Position numbers and translations under genes: made by a program. Positions 11,162 through 23,397 of a DNA stretch of 64,000 bases are shown here, in pieces. How positions within the stretch are numbered: position 1 is the first letter of the stretch; each line of letters opens with the position of its first letter. Source of the DNA: Arabidopsis thaliana. Taxonomy: Eukaryota; Streptophyta; Magnoliopsida; Brassicales; Brassicaceae. The stretch lies in NCBI RefSeq assembly GCF_000001735.4, contig NC_003074.8, positions 1,674,101-1,738,100 of the forward strand, written 5' to 3'. The notes below the pieces were generated by a model. It searched no databases. It saw only the letters and a list, made by a program, of their open reading frames with translations, and was not told where the DNA came from.

Positions 11162-13129
11162 ATGGCGACTAGGAATCGTACGCTGTTGTTTAGGAAGTAC
11201 AGAAACTCTCTCAGGAGCGTTCGTGCTCCAATGGGGTCGTCTTCGTCGTCGACATTGACGGAGCACAATTCGTTGACCGGAGCTAAATCCGGATTAGGCC
11301 CGGTGATCGAGATGGCGAGCACGTCTCTATTGAATCCAAATCGGTCTTATGCTCCAGTCAGTACCGAGGATCCTGGGAATTCGAGGTACTTCTCATCCTC
11401 TCTATCTCTCACTGCCATTGAAATGTTAGAAATTTGGTGATTGCATTAGAAATTAATCACTTCATGTAGCTGCTAGTGTGAGTTGGATTATGAATTTTTG
11501 AAGTAAGTTGTTGATTTAGCAGAAAATTTGGTATTATCCTGAGCAATAATGTCTCTTATGGATTTGGAATTGGTAGCTTGATGTTCAGCCTTGTTGTTTC
11601 AGCTACTGATTGAGTATTAAGAGAATAGTACTTGAATATATTTCTGTGGCCCAATTTGTTGAAGTTGAAAGTTTTGCTTCTTGTTTTCCAATGTCCTAGT
11701 AGAGGTACAATAACAGTGGGCTTACCACCAGATTGGGTTGATGTATCTGAGGAGATTTCAGTTTACATTCAACGTGCAAGAACCAAAATGGCTGAATTGG
11801 GAAAGGCTCATGCGAAAGCGTTGATGCCTTCGTTTGGGGATGGTAAAGAAGATCAACATCAAATCGAGACTTTGACACAAGAGGTTACCTTCCTATTGAA
11901 GAAATCTGAGAAGCAACTTCAGAGGCTTTCTGCAGCTGGACCTTCTGAAGATTCAAATGTCAGGAAAAACGTCCAGGTTGGTGTACTTGACTTGATGTGT
12001 CTCTTAAACGCATGTCCTTTCATTTCCCATCAACATCTCAACTTTAAAATCTCATGTGTTTTATAACAGCGATCTCTTGCTACGGATCTCCAAAACCTTT
12101 CTATGGAGTTACGCAAGAAACAGTCTACATATTTGAAACGTTTGAGACTACAAAAAGAGGTATGCAATGACGCACTATACATTTCCTATGTCCAAGACTT
12201 CACTATTTGTAATACTGAGTTGCTCTCGAGTTTTTGGATCTGTTATGCAGCTGTACTCTAATAAAATTTTGGTTTCATGAGTTTCATACATTCTATTGTT
12301 AGTTATTTCTATGATTTTGAGGACAATTACATTTTGTTTATTCCCAAGAAGTTTTGACTTCTAGCTGTGATGATCATCAGGATGGAGCGGATTTAGAGAT
12401 GAATCTGAACGGAAGCAGATATAAAGCAGAAGATGATGACTTTGATGATATGGTATGACTCCTTTGTCCCAATCTTATACCCATGATTCATCTTATGTAT
12501 TTCTGTAATAATGCAATATATGACACTACAGGTATTTAGTGAGCATCAAATGAGCAAGATAAAAAAGAGTGAGGAAATATCAATAGAGAGGGAGAAAGAG
12601 ATTCAACAGGTTAATGTTTGCAGATCTTACCGCTCTTAATTGTTACCTATTTCATACACAATCATAATCTTGTCACTTTCTTCTTGTTCTGCTTCATCTG
12701 CAGGTTGTTGAATCCGTAAGCGAGCTTGCTCAGATCATGAAGGATCTGTCAGCGCTTGTGATAGACCAGGTACAACACTGTAACTGTTGTCTAGCTTCTG
12801 AGCCACTGATTCTAGAAATTCTATAACTTGAAAGCAAACTTGTCGTGACAGGGTACAATAGTTGATCGGATTGACTATAATATCCAGAACGTTGCTAGTA
12901 CAGTCGACGATGGTCTCAAACAGCTGCAAAAGGTAAATTTCTCTTTACAATCAGTGTGTATACTCTCTCACACCATTTCATGCCTAAATTTTTAAGCGGA
13001 ATTGCTTGTGAATCTCCACAGGCGGAACGTACACAGAGACAAGGAGGTATGGTGATGTGTGCGTCTGTTCTTGTCATTCTCTGCTTCATCATGCTGGTAC
13101 TCTTAATCCTCAAGGAGATTCTGTTGTGA
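11162..13129 (+). CDS. SYP43: Syntaxin of plants 43 (Qa-SNARE, trans-Golgi network)
   Basis: Eight exons (11162-11385, 11700-11976, 12070-12159, 12381-12452, 12532-12609, 12704-12769, 12852-12932, 13022-13129) encode 331 residues. An N-terminal Habc region (about residues 75-190) is followed by the SNARE helix (about 235-297) with the zero-layer Gln in VIDQGTIVDRIDYN, at the exon 6/7 joint. The C-terminal anchor is rich in Val, Ile and Leu (MCASVLVILCFIMLVLLILK). This is the SYP4 group, which drives vesicle fusion at the trans-Golgi network and early endosome. The exon 2 start at 11700 gives GNSSRGTITVG, as in the close paralogue SYP41; an alternative AG three bases on would drop one Ser. All introns are GT-AG. 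I recall At3g05710. Confidence 0.95.
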
Positions 13130-13891
13130 CACAAGGAGATCCCTCATTTTTTAATTCTTTTGAAACGCGAACACCACAATTTTTGCGTTGCGGAGTGTTC
13201 TGTCCACAAAATGTCCTGAAGAGAAAAACGAACTGTGTTGTCTATCTCGCTCAGTGGCTTTTACTGCAGCCTCTTCTGCTTTCTTTTTTATTTCTTATGG
13301 CGTTTACATAGGAAAACATTATCACTTTTGTATTGAGTGTTTGTAAGTTGGCTTCTTACGAGTTTATAATGGATTTATTTACTGTAAAGAATATATTAAC
13401 CATGATTTTAAGAATCTGTGGAGAAGAGATCATATAGAACTGTAACGTTTGTTCCAGATTACAAGCTATTAAATAGCCCATTATCCACTAGGCCACTATA
13501 ATACTACGTACTGACCAACATTGTCATTACCAAATAAAGCAAGCAATGTAATTTCTAATCTCCATTTGCAGTAAATGTTATGAACAGATGAGGTGAGTGT
13601 ATGTTTGCCTAGACCACTTGTCCTGCATCATCAGTAAGACACCAAATAAGAGCTGAAGCTTTTATATGAGACTGAACCGAACTAAAGTAAAACTCATTAA
13701 ACCCAGCCGAAACAGAGTTGCTTGGTTTGAGTTTTGGTAAGTTTCTCTCAGCCTAAACAAAACCAAACCAGACTCTCTGATCTAGAACAAAACGTCTACT
13801 CCTTAATGGTCGGATCTTGTTATCCTATCTAGTCCATAATGAGTAAGCAAAAAACCAAGTAAAGTTACCAGAAGGAAATATATGTTACCTC
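13130..13891. other. Convergent 3' region of SYP43 and IMPA7
   Basis: This holds the 3' UTR of SYP43 (plus) and of IMPA7 (minus), which run towards each other. The frame just after the SYP43 stop has no family resemblance. I see no other gene. Confidence 0.5.
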
Positions 13892-16800
13892 TTAAGGTCC
13901 GCAGTGCATCTCACTGAGAGTGCCTGAGGATGTTGGCATGTTTGCAAAGTTGTCAACTGGGAAATATATCATGTCTTGTTGTTCTTGATCTTCTTCTTCT
14001 TCTTCTTCCATCCAGTATGTTTCAAGAATCTTCACCGCAGTTTCGTAGATGTCATTGTTCTCATGAGATTGCAGGCCCTCGATTTTCTCCAGTCCCTCTG
14101 CCTCTTCTATTAGCTGAGCATGTGGGTTTACATTTGTTTGAGGACATTGGTAAATACCTTCAGCGTGTCTTGAGCTGAAAACTTCTCCCACCTTTAATAT
14201 TTTTTTGAGTGCTTCTAAACAAACCATGACGAGTTGAGTATCTGAGCATGTAAGAAGATCGCACAACGGTTTGATGCATTCTTGCTTTACTAGAAACCTG
14301 TCAAGACATTAGCAGATCGCATCAAAGGACCTGCTGAAAACTCTACCAAAAAAAGTTGTAATAGCTTCAATGGAATGAGACCCATAAGATTTAGTTCTGC
14401 TGTTTGAACTCTTTTCATGACTACATTTATACTACTGAATATTTGATGGTCTATATGGTTCCTGGTTTTGTATTGAGTTTTGTTCTACGTACATGATTTG
14501 CTTGTAAGAGCCTCCAGCTATGGCGTTGCAGATAGCCCAGGCAGCTTCCTTCTTAACGTCGCCCTCAGAGTTTTGGAGCAGATTAACAAGTGCAGGACAT
14601 ATATCAGCATCAAACACAGCCTATGGAAAGATAATAAACAAGTGCAGACATATATTCAGAGCAACATCTTAATTAGACTGCGATTAAAAAGAGAAGTTTA
14701 GAGACGGTATATTGGCTAACCTGAATCTGTGACTGACAACCAGCTGTGATATTAGAGACTGTCCAACAAGCTTCTTTCCTGATGGTCTTGTTATAGGATC
14801 CCCTTAGAAGATTTACCAAGCATGGGAGCGCTTGAAGATCAATTATATGCTAAGAAAATCACAAAGAACAAAAGTTCTGAGAACTCACTTGTGATAAATA
14901 ATCAAATACTCTGAGAATTTTTAGTTGACAAAGATAACAGTAACAGTAGAATATCCAGCGCAAAATGGAAAAAGAGCAGGGATTATATTAAAAAGCGATA
15001 CTAATACTAAATTTTATCTCTGGCCGCATATTTACCTGAGTTTGACTATCGTTTCCAGTTACAATATTTCCAATGGTGCGAAGAGCGGGAGTGATAACTG
15101 AAGGCGAACGGTGGCTGTTCAGAAAGCAAACGGCCATCAGAATCTATGACTCTGGATTTTTTTGGTTAGCTAAAGTCCTGAACACTCACATCGAAAGACC
15201 AATAAGTCGCGCACAAACATTGGCTTCAATCACGGCTTGTATTTTTTCATTTGAACCATCAGAAAGATACACCAGCGCCCAACACGTGTAAGCCAAGAGT
15301 TCCTTGTCGTCTAACCGAATGAGTTGTGCAAGAGCTGGTAATGCAGCACTCACCTGTGAGCATATGGTAATAAGTAAGATGTCTAAAAGAATACGACATT
15401 CATCAAATCCAATCAGAAAAAAGTTTACTTAAAACGCGCAAAGAAAATTAGCAGGATCACTACAGCAGTGTGGATCACAAAGCTAAGGTCAAGAAACCAT
15501 AAAGAGAGCGTGAAAGGTTTTCAGATGCATTTATTAATGCCAAAATAAAACCTTCAGGTGCCCTGGTTACAATGATCATATGACAAAAAAAATATTCTTG
15601 GGGTTTGTCCTCACCCAAGAATCAAACCTTGTTTCCAGAGTTTTTACAGTATTAAATATTCCAGTGCTAAACAGGCCTTGATCACCATAATTTGGACTAA
15701 ATCCGACTAATATCTCTTAAATATGCTGGACAACCATATATTGAGAGTGAAAGAGAAGGTGGGGATCTAACAAAACTCAGTTTGGTTCAAAACTTACCTG
15801 ATCAAATGGAGGCTGAGGCTTTCCTCTGCAAAGATTAGATAAAGTCCAAGCGGCGTTTACAAGCATAGAAAGTTTGGCTCCATGGTTTAACTGCAACAGC
15901 AGAGAAGGTAGAGCTGCATGTCCAAGGACTATATCACGGCATCTCGGAGAGTCTCCAGAAATATTTCCTAATGCCCAAACAACCTGATTGTCCAAGAATA
16001 CAGAAGATTTGCAACTGAACTATGGGAGGGGAACAATATACTCGACAATACATATTTAACCTACAACTATATTTAGTCTAAAAATTGTATCTTCTGTTCA
16101 GAAATAATTTTTTTTTAAAATGATTTCCCTCTATTGATCTTAGTCATCGTCTTTATCTTTGAACTTTATCAATTGCAGAGGCAACAACAGGCTCTTAGCA
16201 GTCAGACAAATTTGAGAACAACAATAGCATGCATGATGATCAATCACCACTTCAATATACCTGCTCACGGACCACATCATATGGCGAGTTGAGAAGTCTC
16301 ACTAGTATTGCAACAGCTCCATGATCAATCACCACTTCAGTATTCTCAGATGTTCCAGATGCAATATTTGTTAAAGCCCAAGCCGCTTCAAACTATAAAA
16401 TTTGTTCCACGAACCGAAACACATTGACCTTATGAAGCTAGGGGTAAAACCAGATTGCAGATTGAATGTACAGGTGTATCGAAGCTAACCTGAAGCTGGG
16501 GGGAGTCATCCCATGTTAGGAACTCCACAAAGCGTGGAACCAAACCGGCCTGTATAACTTCTTCAACACGTACGTTAAACATTTCTACCAAAAGAACATA
16601 AAATAGCATTAGAGAGAGTGAATACATCGTTATAGCTTTAGTTTCATGTCAAACTACATTACAGTCTAACATCAGAAACTTTGAAAGTTTGCTGTGGCTC
16701 ATCTAGCAATGTCAATAGCTTGATTATGCCTTAGCAACCAAGGTATCAAATCTGTTAGTAAATAAGTTAATGGGATGTCTCTCACCACCACAAAGTAACG

Positions 16801-17636
16801 TTCTGATCTGTGTAGTAGCCTCAATCAACAGATCCCTCTCGTCAGACCAAATACAGCTTATCAACTGTAACCAATCGAACATACCAACTACTCAAAATAG
16901 AAAAAATGATCCAAAATAGAAAATGTAATCTCCCATTCCGAGAAATGCAATCACCATTATCATATTCCAGAACATGCAAAAGAAAAATCTTCAGTTCAAA
17001 AATAATATGGAAAGTCTTAACCAAGCTATGTAGCTCCTTCTGATAATTCTAGCACTGTATAACCAAGTTTCAGAACATGCAAATTCTTCATAAACCAAAA
17101 TCAATCATGAAAGGTTAGTAGCTCACTCTGAGAATTTAAAATGTCAGGAGGCAAGTAAAAACTCTAGCGATCATATATCGAAAATTCAAGCGTCAAGTCA
17201 AATTTCACAACGAACATGTCAAGAAATACGAATCTCAAGACAAATTACGAACACCAAATTTCAAACACGGAAAACCACAAGAAACGCCAAAATGGATCGA
17301 AATTGGATAGGTCATTTCAAAATTCCTAACACTGAAAGCATGCATCTACGAATCAGAAATCACATGTCTCCAGAATTGAACTGTCAGATTCATCAATCTC
17401 CAGGTTTCGCGACGAAAATACAAAATGTGTACATATGCCAAACGGACCTTCTGGTCAAGAGAATCGGCGGAAGGAGAATGAGGAAGAGCCTCGCGACGCT
17501 TCTTAAGCAAGCTCTCTTCTCTCTTAGCTTTGCGGATCTCAACCATGTCGTCCTCTCTTCGCCGCCGTCCACCAACTCCGTCAACCACCGCCTTGTACCC
17601 GCTCCTCCGTACTGACATTGTCTCTCCTCCCTTCAT
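13892..17636 (-). CDS. IMPA7: Importin subunit alpha-7
   Basis: Ten exons (17636-17448, 16864-16786, 16584-16490, 16392-16261, 15983-15798, 15353-15190, 15114-15036, 14849-14721, 14620-14493, 14297-13892) give 528 residues from the first in-frame ATG, or 522 from the next ATG at 17618. The N-terminal importin-beta-binding domain is present ([25 protein letters not shown]). Armadillo repeats follow, with W-x3-N NLS-groove signatures: [36 protein letters not shown]. Some repeats depart from the usual Asn ([18 protein letters not shown]). The C-terminus is acidic (a run of Glu near DQEQQD). The protein would link NLS cargo to importin beta for nuclear import. The first donor reads GTCCGT, a weak 5' splice site. 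The frame is otherwise intact. I recall At3g05720. Confidence 0.9.
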
Positions 17637-18447
17637 CTTTTGATCTCCTCACCTCCCTACCAAATGATTTCGACGGTTTTATGCGACCAAAATCAAATTC
17701 CCACGAAACAGGCCCACACTGAAAAAAAAAAAAAAAATTTAATTGTTAGGGTTAAATCGATATTTAAAAACATTAGGGAGTCAAATTCAAATTTGTAAGA
17801 CAAGTTAGGGAGAACAAAGATTAAAAAAAATGCGAGCGCAAGTTGATTCGTTCCCGCCTAATTCTGTAACAGATATTATTTCACTATTATTTCGTGTCGA
17901 ATAAATTGGGCCAATAGCTTTTATTATTTTGAAAAAGTTCACATTATAAAATATTTTAAATATTGTATATATACACATTCCTGTGATTATGGTGAGTTTG
18001 ATGATTTCGTAATACATAAAACAGAAGAAAAGTATTAACCATAACAAATTGCCTTTGCTAAATTGTGTGAATTATGTAATTTTAAGACAATCATAGTGTG
18101 CACAGTCCTTGATCATGCATTATCTGAGCATAGTCCGTAACAGAGAAGATTCCCTGAGCTAGAAAAGCAAAATAGACCATATCTATCTATAAGTCAAGAT
18201 AAAGTGTTGTATTTTGTATAGACATATCTTAGTTGAAAAGTTATTCTTCGTAAAAGTTATTTTTCTTTCTATTTTTGGTCATTTTGTTGTAACGAAGTTT
18301 TTATTTTGACTTTCCACCGCATATTACCTCTTCCGAAATACAAGCTCTTTAAACATCATAGAGATTACGTTTTTTTGGAATATAAAAGCATAATAAAATG
18401 AAAACAAAAGAGTTAGGAGAGAAAAAGGGGGAAAAAAAAAAAACGAG
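17637..18447. other. Divergent intergenic region, IMPA7 / DUF3511 gene
   Basis: A short promoter region between IMPA7 (minus) and the DUF3511 gene (plus). It is AT-rich, with an A-run near 17730 and another just before the DUF3511 start. I recognise no gene. Confidence 0.4.
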
Positions 18448-19053
18448 ATGGAGGAATTCCAATCTCCTAGAATACGATCTTACAAATCGTATGAAGGAGA
18501 TAGGAACCTCCAACTGGTTAATCCTGCAGATTTAAAACTGGTCAGAGGGATATATGTTGTTAGAGAATCGAGGCGCAATCGATCTCCGATAAAAACAGAT
18601 ATATGGCGCAAGATGTCTTACAAAGACATGCCCGTTAGACCGAGAAGATCTTCTTCTCATTCGACATTGTTCAAAGGTAACTAAAATAAATGAATTATTT
18701 GATTAATAGCGCACATCTAAAATTGTTGCTTGCATTTGATTGCAAAAGTTAAAAATAGTGATTATAGTGGTATAAGATATAAACAAGTCATTTGTGTTCA
18801 AAATTAATTATACACATATAAACAAGTCATAATCCTAATGTTAATTGTGGGGATTTATAATGTTTTTAATATTGTGGAATGTTTGTTTGCGTAATAATCA
18901 ATTGGAGGATGGTGGAACGATCCGGAGATAAAGAGAAAGAGACGAGTGGCGAAATACAAACTCTATTCAGCCGAAGGGAAGATGAAGATAACTTTGAGAA
19001 AGAGTTACAAATGGATTAAGATCCAATGCTCGAAGATCATTCATGGAATATAG
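18448..19053 (+). CDS. DUF3511 domain protein
   Basis: Two exons (18448-18676 and 18908-19053) encode 124 residues. The N-terminal part has a basic Arg/Ser-rich segment (RPRRSSSHS). The C-terminal DUF3511 core starts at the splice joint with GWWNDPEIKRKRRVAKYKLY, then EGKMKITLRKSYKWIK; the KRRVA(K/S)YK and SxKWIK patterns are typical of the family. These small plant proteins have no known function. The exon 1 donor at 18677 is GTAACT and the acceptor is GGAG ending at 18907. The protein ends HGI rather than the more usual aromatic end, within family variation. I recall At3g05725 for this locus. Confidence 0.8.
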
Positions 19054-19400
19054 GTCTCTCTATCTCTACTCTGTTTTATCTGTTTAGAAGTTTGTTTTGA
19101 AAAAAGGTATTAAATCATGTATCAAATTTAATTTATTTTATTCATTCTGTAACTATGTTCATTGTGTATTTCTATGACATTCAATTAACTTGTACATCCA
19201 AAAATAAACAAATACGACTATATTTATATATTGTTATGATTTTTTTTTTGTTTTTTGTAATTAATAAACACTACAATTAAGAAAAAAATGTGTGGAAATT
19301 CTCAAGTGGGCATTAAAACGTAATTATGGATTAAGAGATAGGACTTGAAGGGTTACCTATGTGAGAACGAAACGACGACGTTATGAATCTAGTACATAGA

Positions 19401-19463
19401 AAGTCAACAAAATTTTGGTATAAATAGATGACAACCCCATTGATTAGTATCACCCAAGTTTCT
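19401..19463 (+). promoter_or_regulatory. Core promoter block of defensin-like gene 1
   Basis: The block runs from AAGTCAACAAAATT through a TATA box (TATAAATA, 19419-19426) to AGTATCACCCAAGTTTCT. It recurs almost unchanged at 21847-21909, upstream of defensin-like gene 2, at the same distance from the ATG. The TATA box lies about 97 bp before the start codon. Conservation of this block while the surroundings diverged suggests it sets expression. Confidence 0.6.
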
Positions 19464-19515
19464 ATAAACAGAAAGAAACATTTTATTAAGCTTAAGAAAA
19501 AAAAAAAACTACGAA

Positions 19516-19834
19516 ATGGCAAAGACCTTCAGCTCCATCTGCTTCACCACTCTTTTGCTCGTTGTCTTGTTCATCTCTACCGGTAATTCCTGAACTTTCA
19601 TATGCATGCATAACTTTACACAAACATGTTTCTTAATTTGAATATGTGTTATATATAGAAATCCCGAAGAGCGAGGCTCACTGTGATCACTTTTTGGGGG
19701 AAGCCCCAGTGTACCCATGTAAGGAAAAAGCTTGTAAATCCGTATGTAAGGAGCACTACCACCACGCATGTAAAGGAGAGTGCGAGTATCATGGCCGCGA
19801 AGTGCATTGCCACTGCTACGGTGATTATCACTGA
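19516..19834 (+). CDS. Defensin-like (DEFL) secreted Cys-rich peptide 1
   Basis: Two exons (19516-19582 and 19659-19834) encode 80 residues. Exon 1 is a signal peptide with a hydrophobic core ([11 protein letters not shown]). The intron falls just before the mature region, as is standard for plant DEFL genes. The mature part has eight Cys residues, the number expected for four disulfides, including the ACKGEC and HCHCY motifs. It is rich in His and acidic residues. Secreted DEFL peptides act in defence or cell signalling; nothing here shows which. It is a tandem duplicate of the gene at 21970, with about the same leader and signal peptide. Confidence 0.88.
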
Positions 19835-20837
19835 CGATTTACTAATAAACTCTTATGCAATATAAAAAAGATAAAATCGTATCTCTCTCTATATATATGA
19901 TGTAAGTGTAAGTTGTTTGTTTTCAAATAAAACAATAGGAAGAAGCTGACGATTGTTTCCTCCCTATACGTCTATAGTAATATCATGTTGTATCCTGTTT
20001 CGTTTTAAGTAATAATAAACTTGATTATGTTTTGTGTCTACTCAATTTAATTTTTTACCATTTAGAATAAAACATATATACCAATGATACCATCATCTTC
20101 TTGATGATTTAATTTAATATTTCTTCCGTTCTTAATATTAAATTTTTGTAGAAATAAATGCTTCACAAAGATATATTTGTTTACAGTAACAAAAAATATG
20201 ATATTTTAATTTTTATCATTATTAGCTAGAACTAAGATAAACGAAAATTTAAATATGTATAAAATTGTGAAACACGTAACAAGATAACCCTAAAATAAAC
20301 GGAGTACATGTTTTTTTTTTCTTTTGAAACACAAATGGAGTATTGTTAAGGTCAGTTTATTATTATTTTTTTTTTGTGAAACTTTAAGGTCAGTTTATAC
20401 ATCATATTTATATATTTGATAGAACTTATTGTGACTACGGCCTTACACATAATTGTTCCCTTGTTTGGTGAGAATAACCTTATTTAGTTTCGAGGGTAAC
20501 TTTTTCACTTTTTGTCTCAACAGTACTGTATGAGTATACGATGGAAGTACACATATATACTACCCATTTATTAACAAGAACGTACAAATACCACCACTTG
20601 TTTTATTTCTTTTTTTGGTAAATACTAAAAAACTCTCACTTAAGAAAGATTGAAGCCATCAATCCTGGCCACTAATTCAAATATTTGCTGGTAATTCTTG
20701 TATTTGTCTGCATGTACTTACCTTCTTTCTTAACAAATTAATCATTGGTTAAAACTACTGTGAATATAAGTATTATTAAAACAATAAAATTATAAGCAAA
20801 ATGCTATTTTATTATTTTAATATTCCGGAATTACAAG

Positions 20838-21080
20838 AGTTAGGGGAGAAGGATTTGACTTTAAGCTTTTGAAAAAGTCCAAAGAAAATATCTCACTGGA
20901 GTAATTAGAGAAATTAATGAGCAGATGACTTTCACTAAGAACTAGAATCAAGTGGCCATTGAGCGTTAGCCGAGCTAGGAAACAGTTAATGGGATCAAAA
21001 CTACCTCTATAGATTTAGGAATAGTAACACTGAATTCAATTTTCCACCCCCAATATTAAAACGCAATGTTAAGACCCAAC
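20838..21080 (+). repeat. 3'-flank duplication, copy A
   Basis: This block shares ordered short matches with 23398-23690: a GGAGAA-GATTTGACTT start, AATCAAGTGGCCAT, ATGGGATCAA, ACCTCTATAGATTTAGGA, and an end of GACCC-AAC. With the two DEFL genes it marks a tandem duplication with a unit of about 2.5 kb. Indels are frequent, so the duplication is not recent. Confidence 0.65.
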
Positions 21081-21286
21081 ATTTTTTTAGTTTTGACCAT
21101 TTCCAACCCCATACTCATGAAAATGTGGAATGTTTGCATAAGAATACCGCAAGCTCCTCCTCCCCTCCTTTGAAGATTCCGACCACCACACCACCCCACC
21201 CTTGTACTACATTTCTTCCTCCAACAACCACTTCTAATTCCTATTCACTTAGCTTCCTCCTTCAATATCTCCCATGAACTTTCTTT

Positions 21287-21472
21287 TTACTGGAGATCCT
21301 TTATGTGCATGTGTAGTGGTTTTTCGCAAATAATCTGGTGAGGCTTCTTAATCCGGTTCCAATCATCTTTCAGCCACTTATCTTGAAATTTCCCTTTCTT
21401 TCTTGTGTTTGAGGTCTTTAATAATTTATAAACTTCGAGAGCCTTTGAGTAAAGTTCCAACTTCAAAACCAT
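21287..21472 (-). pseudogene. Possible protein-coding relic (unrecognised)
   Basis: A 61-codon minus-strand frame reads LELYSKALEVYKLLKTS, then KFQDKWLKDDWNRIKKPHQI. The composition looks like an alpha-helical repeat protein of PPR type, but I cannot name a family. It has no partner in the duplicated spacer after DEFL 2, so it may be an insertion. It could also be a chance frame. Confidence 0.2.
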
Positions 21473-21846
21473 GAGTGATTTATGTAGTAAATCCTTTATC
21501 TTTCGTGAATGGTGCTAACTTAAGAAGGACTCTCAAGCCTTTGGGCTTTGTCAATCTTCACAACAATATATTTTTGACTTTTGAGAATTTATTTTACTTA
21601 ACTTCTTGTAGCATTATGTTATCTATCCCTCTTGACTCTTGGTAAGAAAACCGTAGTTAAAAAAGAAAAAAATGACAAACACGTTCAATAAAAAGCACTG
21701 TTTGATAGGGATAATTATCTTATGAAATGGGCTCTGAAAAGAAAGTATGGAACTTGTAAGATGGGCCTTTAAAGGCTTATACACGAGAGACAATGGCGAC
21801 GTCGCGAATCTAGTGGATGATATATAGATAATGTAACGATAGTATA

Positions 21847-21909
21847 AGTCAACGAAATTGTACTATAAATAGATTACAACCCCCATGGAGTAGTATCACC
21901 CAAGTTTCT
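21847..21909 (+). promoter_or_regulatory. Core promoter block of defensin-like gene 2
   Basis: This is the second copy of the conserved block: AGTCAACGAAATT, a TATA box (TATAAATA, 21864-21871), ACAACCCCC and TAGTATCACCCAAGTTTCT. It lies about 105 bp before the ATG at 21970. Confidence 0.6.
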
Positions 21910-21969
21910 GAAAACAGTAGAGAAACACTTATTTAAGCATACAAAGAAAAGAAAGCAAAAACTTCCAAA

Positions 21970-22390
21970 ATGGCAAAGACCCTCAATTCCATCTGCTTCA
22001 CCACTCTTCTGCTCGTTCTCTTGTTCATCTCGGCTGGTAATTTCGGTTCTACTCTTTCTAATTAAGTTGTTCATATGCAATGCATAAATTCATACATATT
22101 ATTTTGAACGTAACTTTTTCTTCTTCGATCTCAACATATATAGTCAAAATTTGGTGTATATATATTAATTTGAATGAATGTTGGATATTTCTACAGAGAT
22201 CCCGACGGCTGAGGCTAATTGTGATACGTATTTAGGCGAAGTCACAGTGTATTACCCATGTAGGGAAAGAGACTGTGAAGCCCAATGCTATGAGCATTAC
22301 CCACACTCATGTAAAGGAGAGTGTGAGCATCATGACCACGTAGTGCATCATGACAACGAAGAAGAGCATTGCCACTGCTACGGTCGTTGA
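21970..22390 (+). CDS. Defensin-like (DEFL) secreted Cys-rich peptide 2
   Basis: Two exons (21970-22036 and 22197-22390) encode 86 residues. The signal peptide is nearly the same as that of DEFL 1, and the intron is in the same place and phase. The mature region has eight Cys residues in the same order, ending HCHCYGR. Compared with DEFL 1 it carries an insertion rich in His, Asp and Glu ([13 protein letters not shown]) before the last two Cys. This could bind metal ions, which is inference only. I recall At3g05730 as a DEFL gene. Confidence 0.9.
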
Positions 22391-22806
22391 AATATTTTAC
22401 GAAAAACTCGTATCCAATAACAAATAAGATTGTATCTCTATAATGTAAGTGTGGTTTCGTTCCTATGTAAGGGTATGTGTATGTGTATGAGTTAGTTTCT
22501 GTTAAAAACAGTAGGACGAAGCTAATGACGGCTTCTCTCTGCTTCTATAATAAGATCATGTTGTATGCTTTTTCTTTTTAATAATAAAATTGTTTTGTGT
22601 TTTGTCTACGTAATTTGTCTATTAAACTATTTAGATCAAAACATACAATCCTCGTCTTGATGGTCTCCGTACACAATACAATTTGATAATTATTCCTCCA
22701 TTTCTTAATGTTAGATGTTTTAGGAAGAAATTGTTCCACAGAGATAAATGTTTTCTATTTTCTATGTAAGAAATTAAATTTATACAAAATCAATATTGAA
22801 CCAATG

Positions 22807-22926
22807 AGCTTTATATCAGGCAGGTGGTTGCATAATATTTTTTATTAAGTATGAAAACTGAAAAGTGTGAAACAACTAAGAGTTTAAAAACAGGAGTAAC
22901 AATGTTACACCTCCTGATATAAAGCT
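22807..22926. repeat. Inverted repeat with about 20-nt arms
   Basis: Left arm AGCTTTATATCAGGCAGGTG (22807-22826) is matched by the reverse complement of CACCTCCTGATATAAAGCT (22908-22926), with one bulged base. The arms enclose about 80 bases with weaker pairing. It could fold as a hairpin in RNA or be a remnant of a small foldback element. I recognise no known miRNA or MITE. Confidence 0.5.
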
Positions 22927-23397
22927 TGTTTAGTGAGTAGTGACACTACATTTCCAAGAGTAAGATTATCTTTAATAATCTTCTTTGGCGATATACAATG
23001 ACACTATACTTGTTTAGTGACACTACATTTCTAAGTGTGATCTTAAAACAACAAAAAAAAACTTCTAAGTTTGACTATTCTTTTTTTTTTTTCCTCTACG
23101 TCAATTACCAAAATTAAAAAAATAATGATTGAAACTACAAAATGACATACGAAAATGAAAGTATCGATGCATCACTCATTCACTTGGTTTATTTTTTTAA
23201 CTAAAGATTGAGGCAAACATCTCCGTCCAAAGATATGCCGAGCAAAAAACTCCTATTGTGATTGTTTACACTACACTCATTTAGGCATCTCTTATTTTCC
23301 AAATCGAAATTTACAAAAAGGTCTTGTATATTGTTGTACTAATTGTGTTAAAAGTTTTTAAATATTAATCTTTAGGTAGTCGAGTTTATAGACGAAA

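Larger units (their letters stand above)
19835..21846. other. Spacer between the two defensin-like genes
   Basis: Two kilobases, AT-rich. It contains the 3' flank of DEFL 1, a block at about 20838-21080 that recurs downstream of DEFL 2 (about 23398-23690), and a short open minus-strand segment at 21472-21287 that may be a gene relic. The last 150 bp are the DEFL 2 promoter. Confidence 0.5.

Noticed and set aside
17292-17615. 107-codon plus-strand frame opposite IMPA7 exon 1
   Set aside because: The minus strand encodes a clear importin-beta-binding domain in the same place; this is a shadow.
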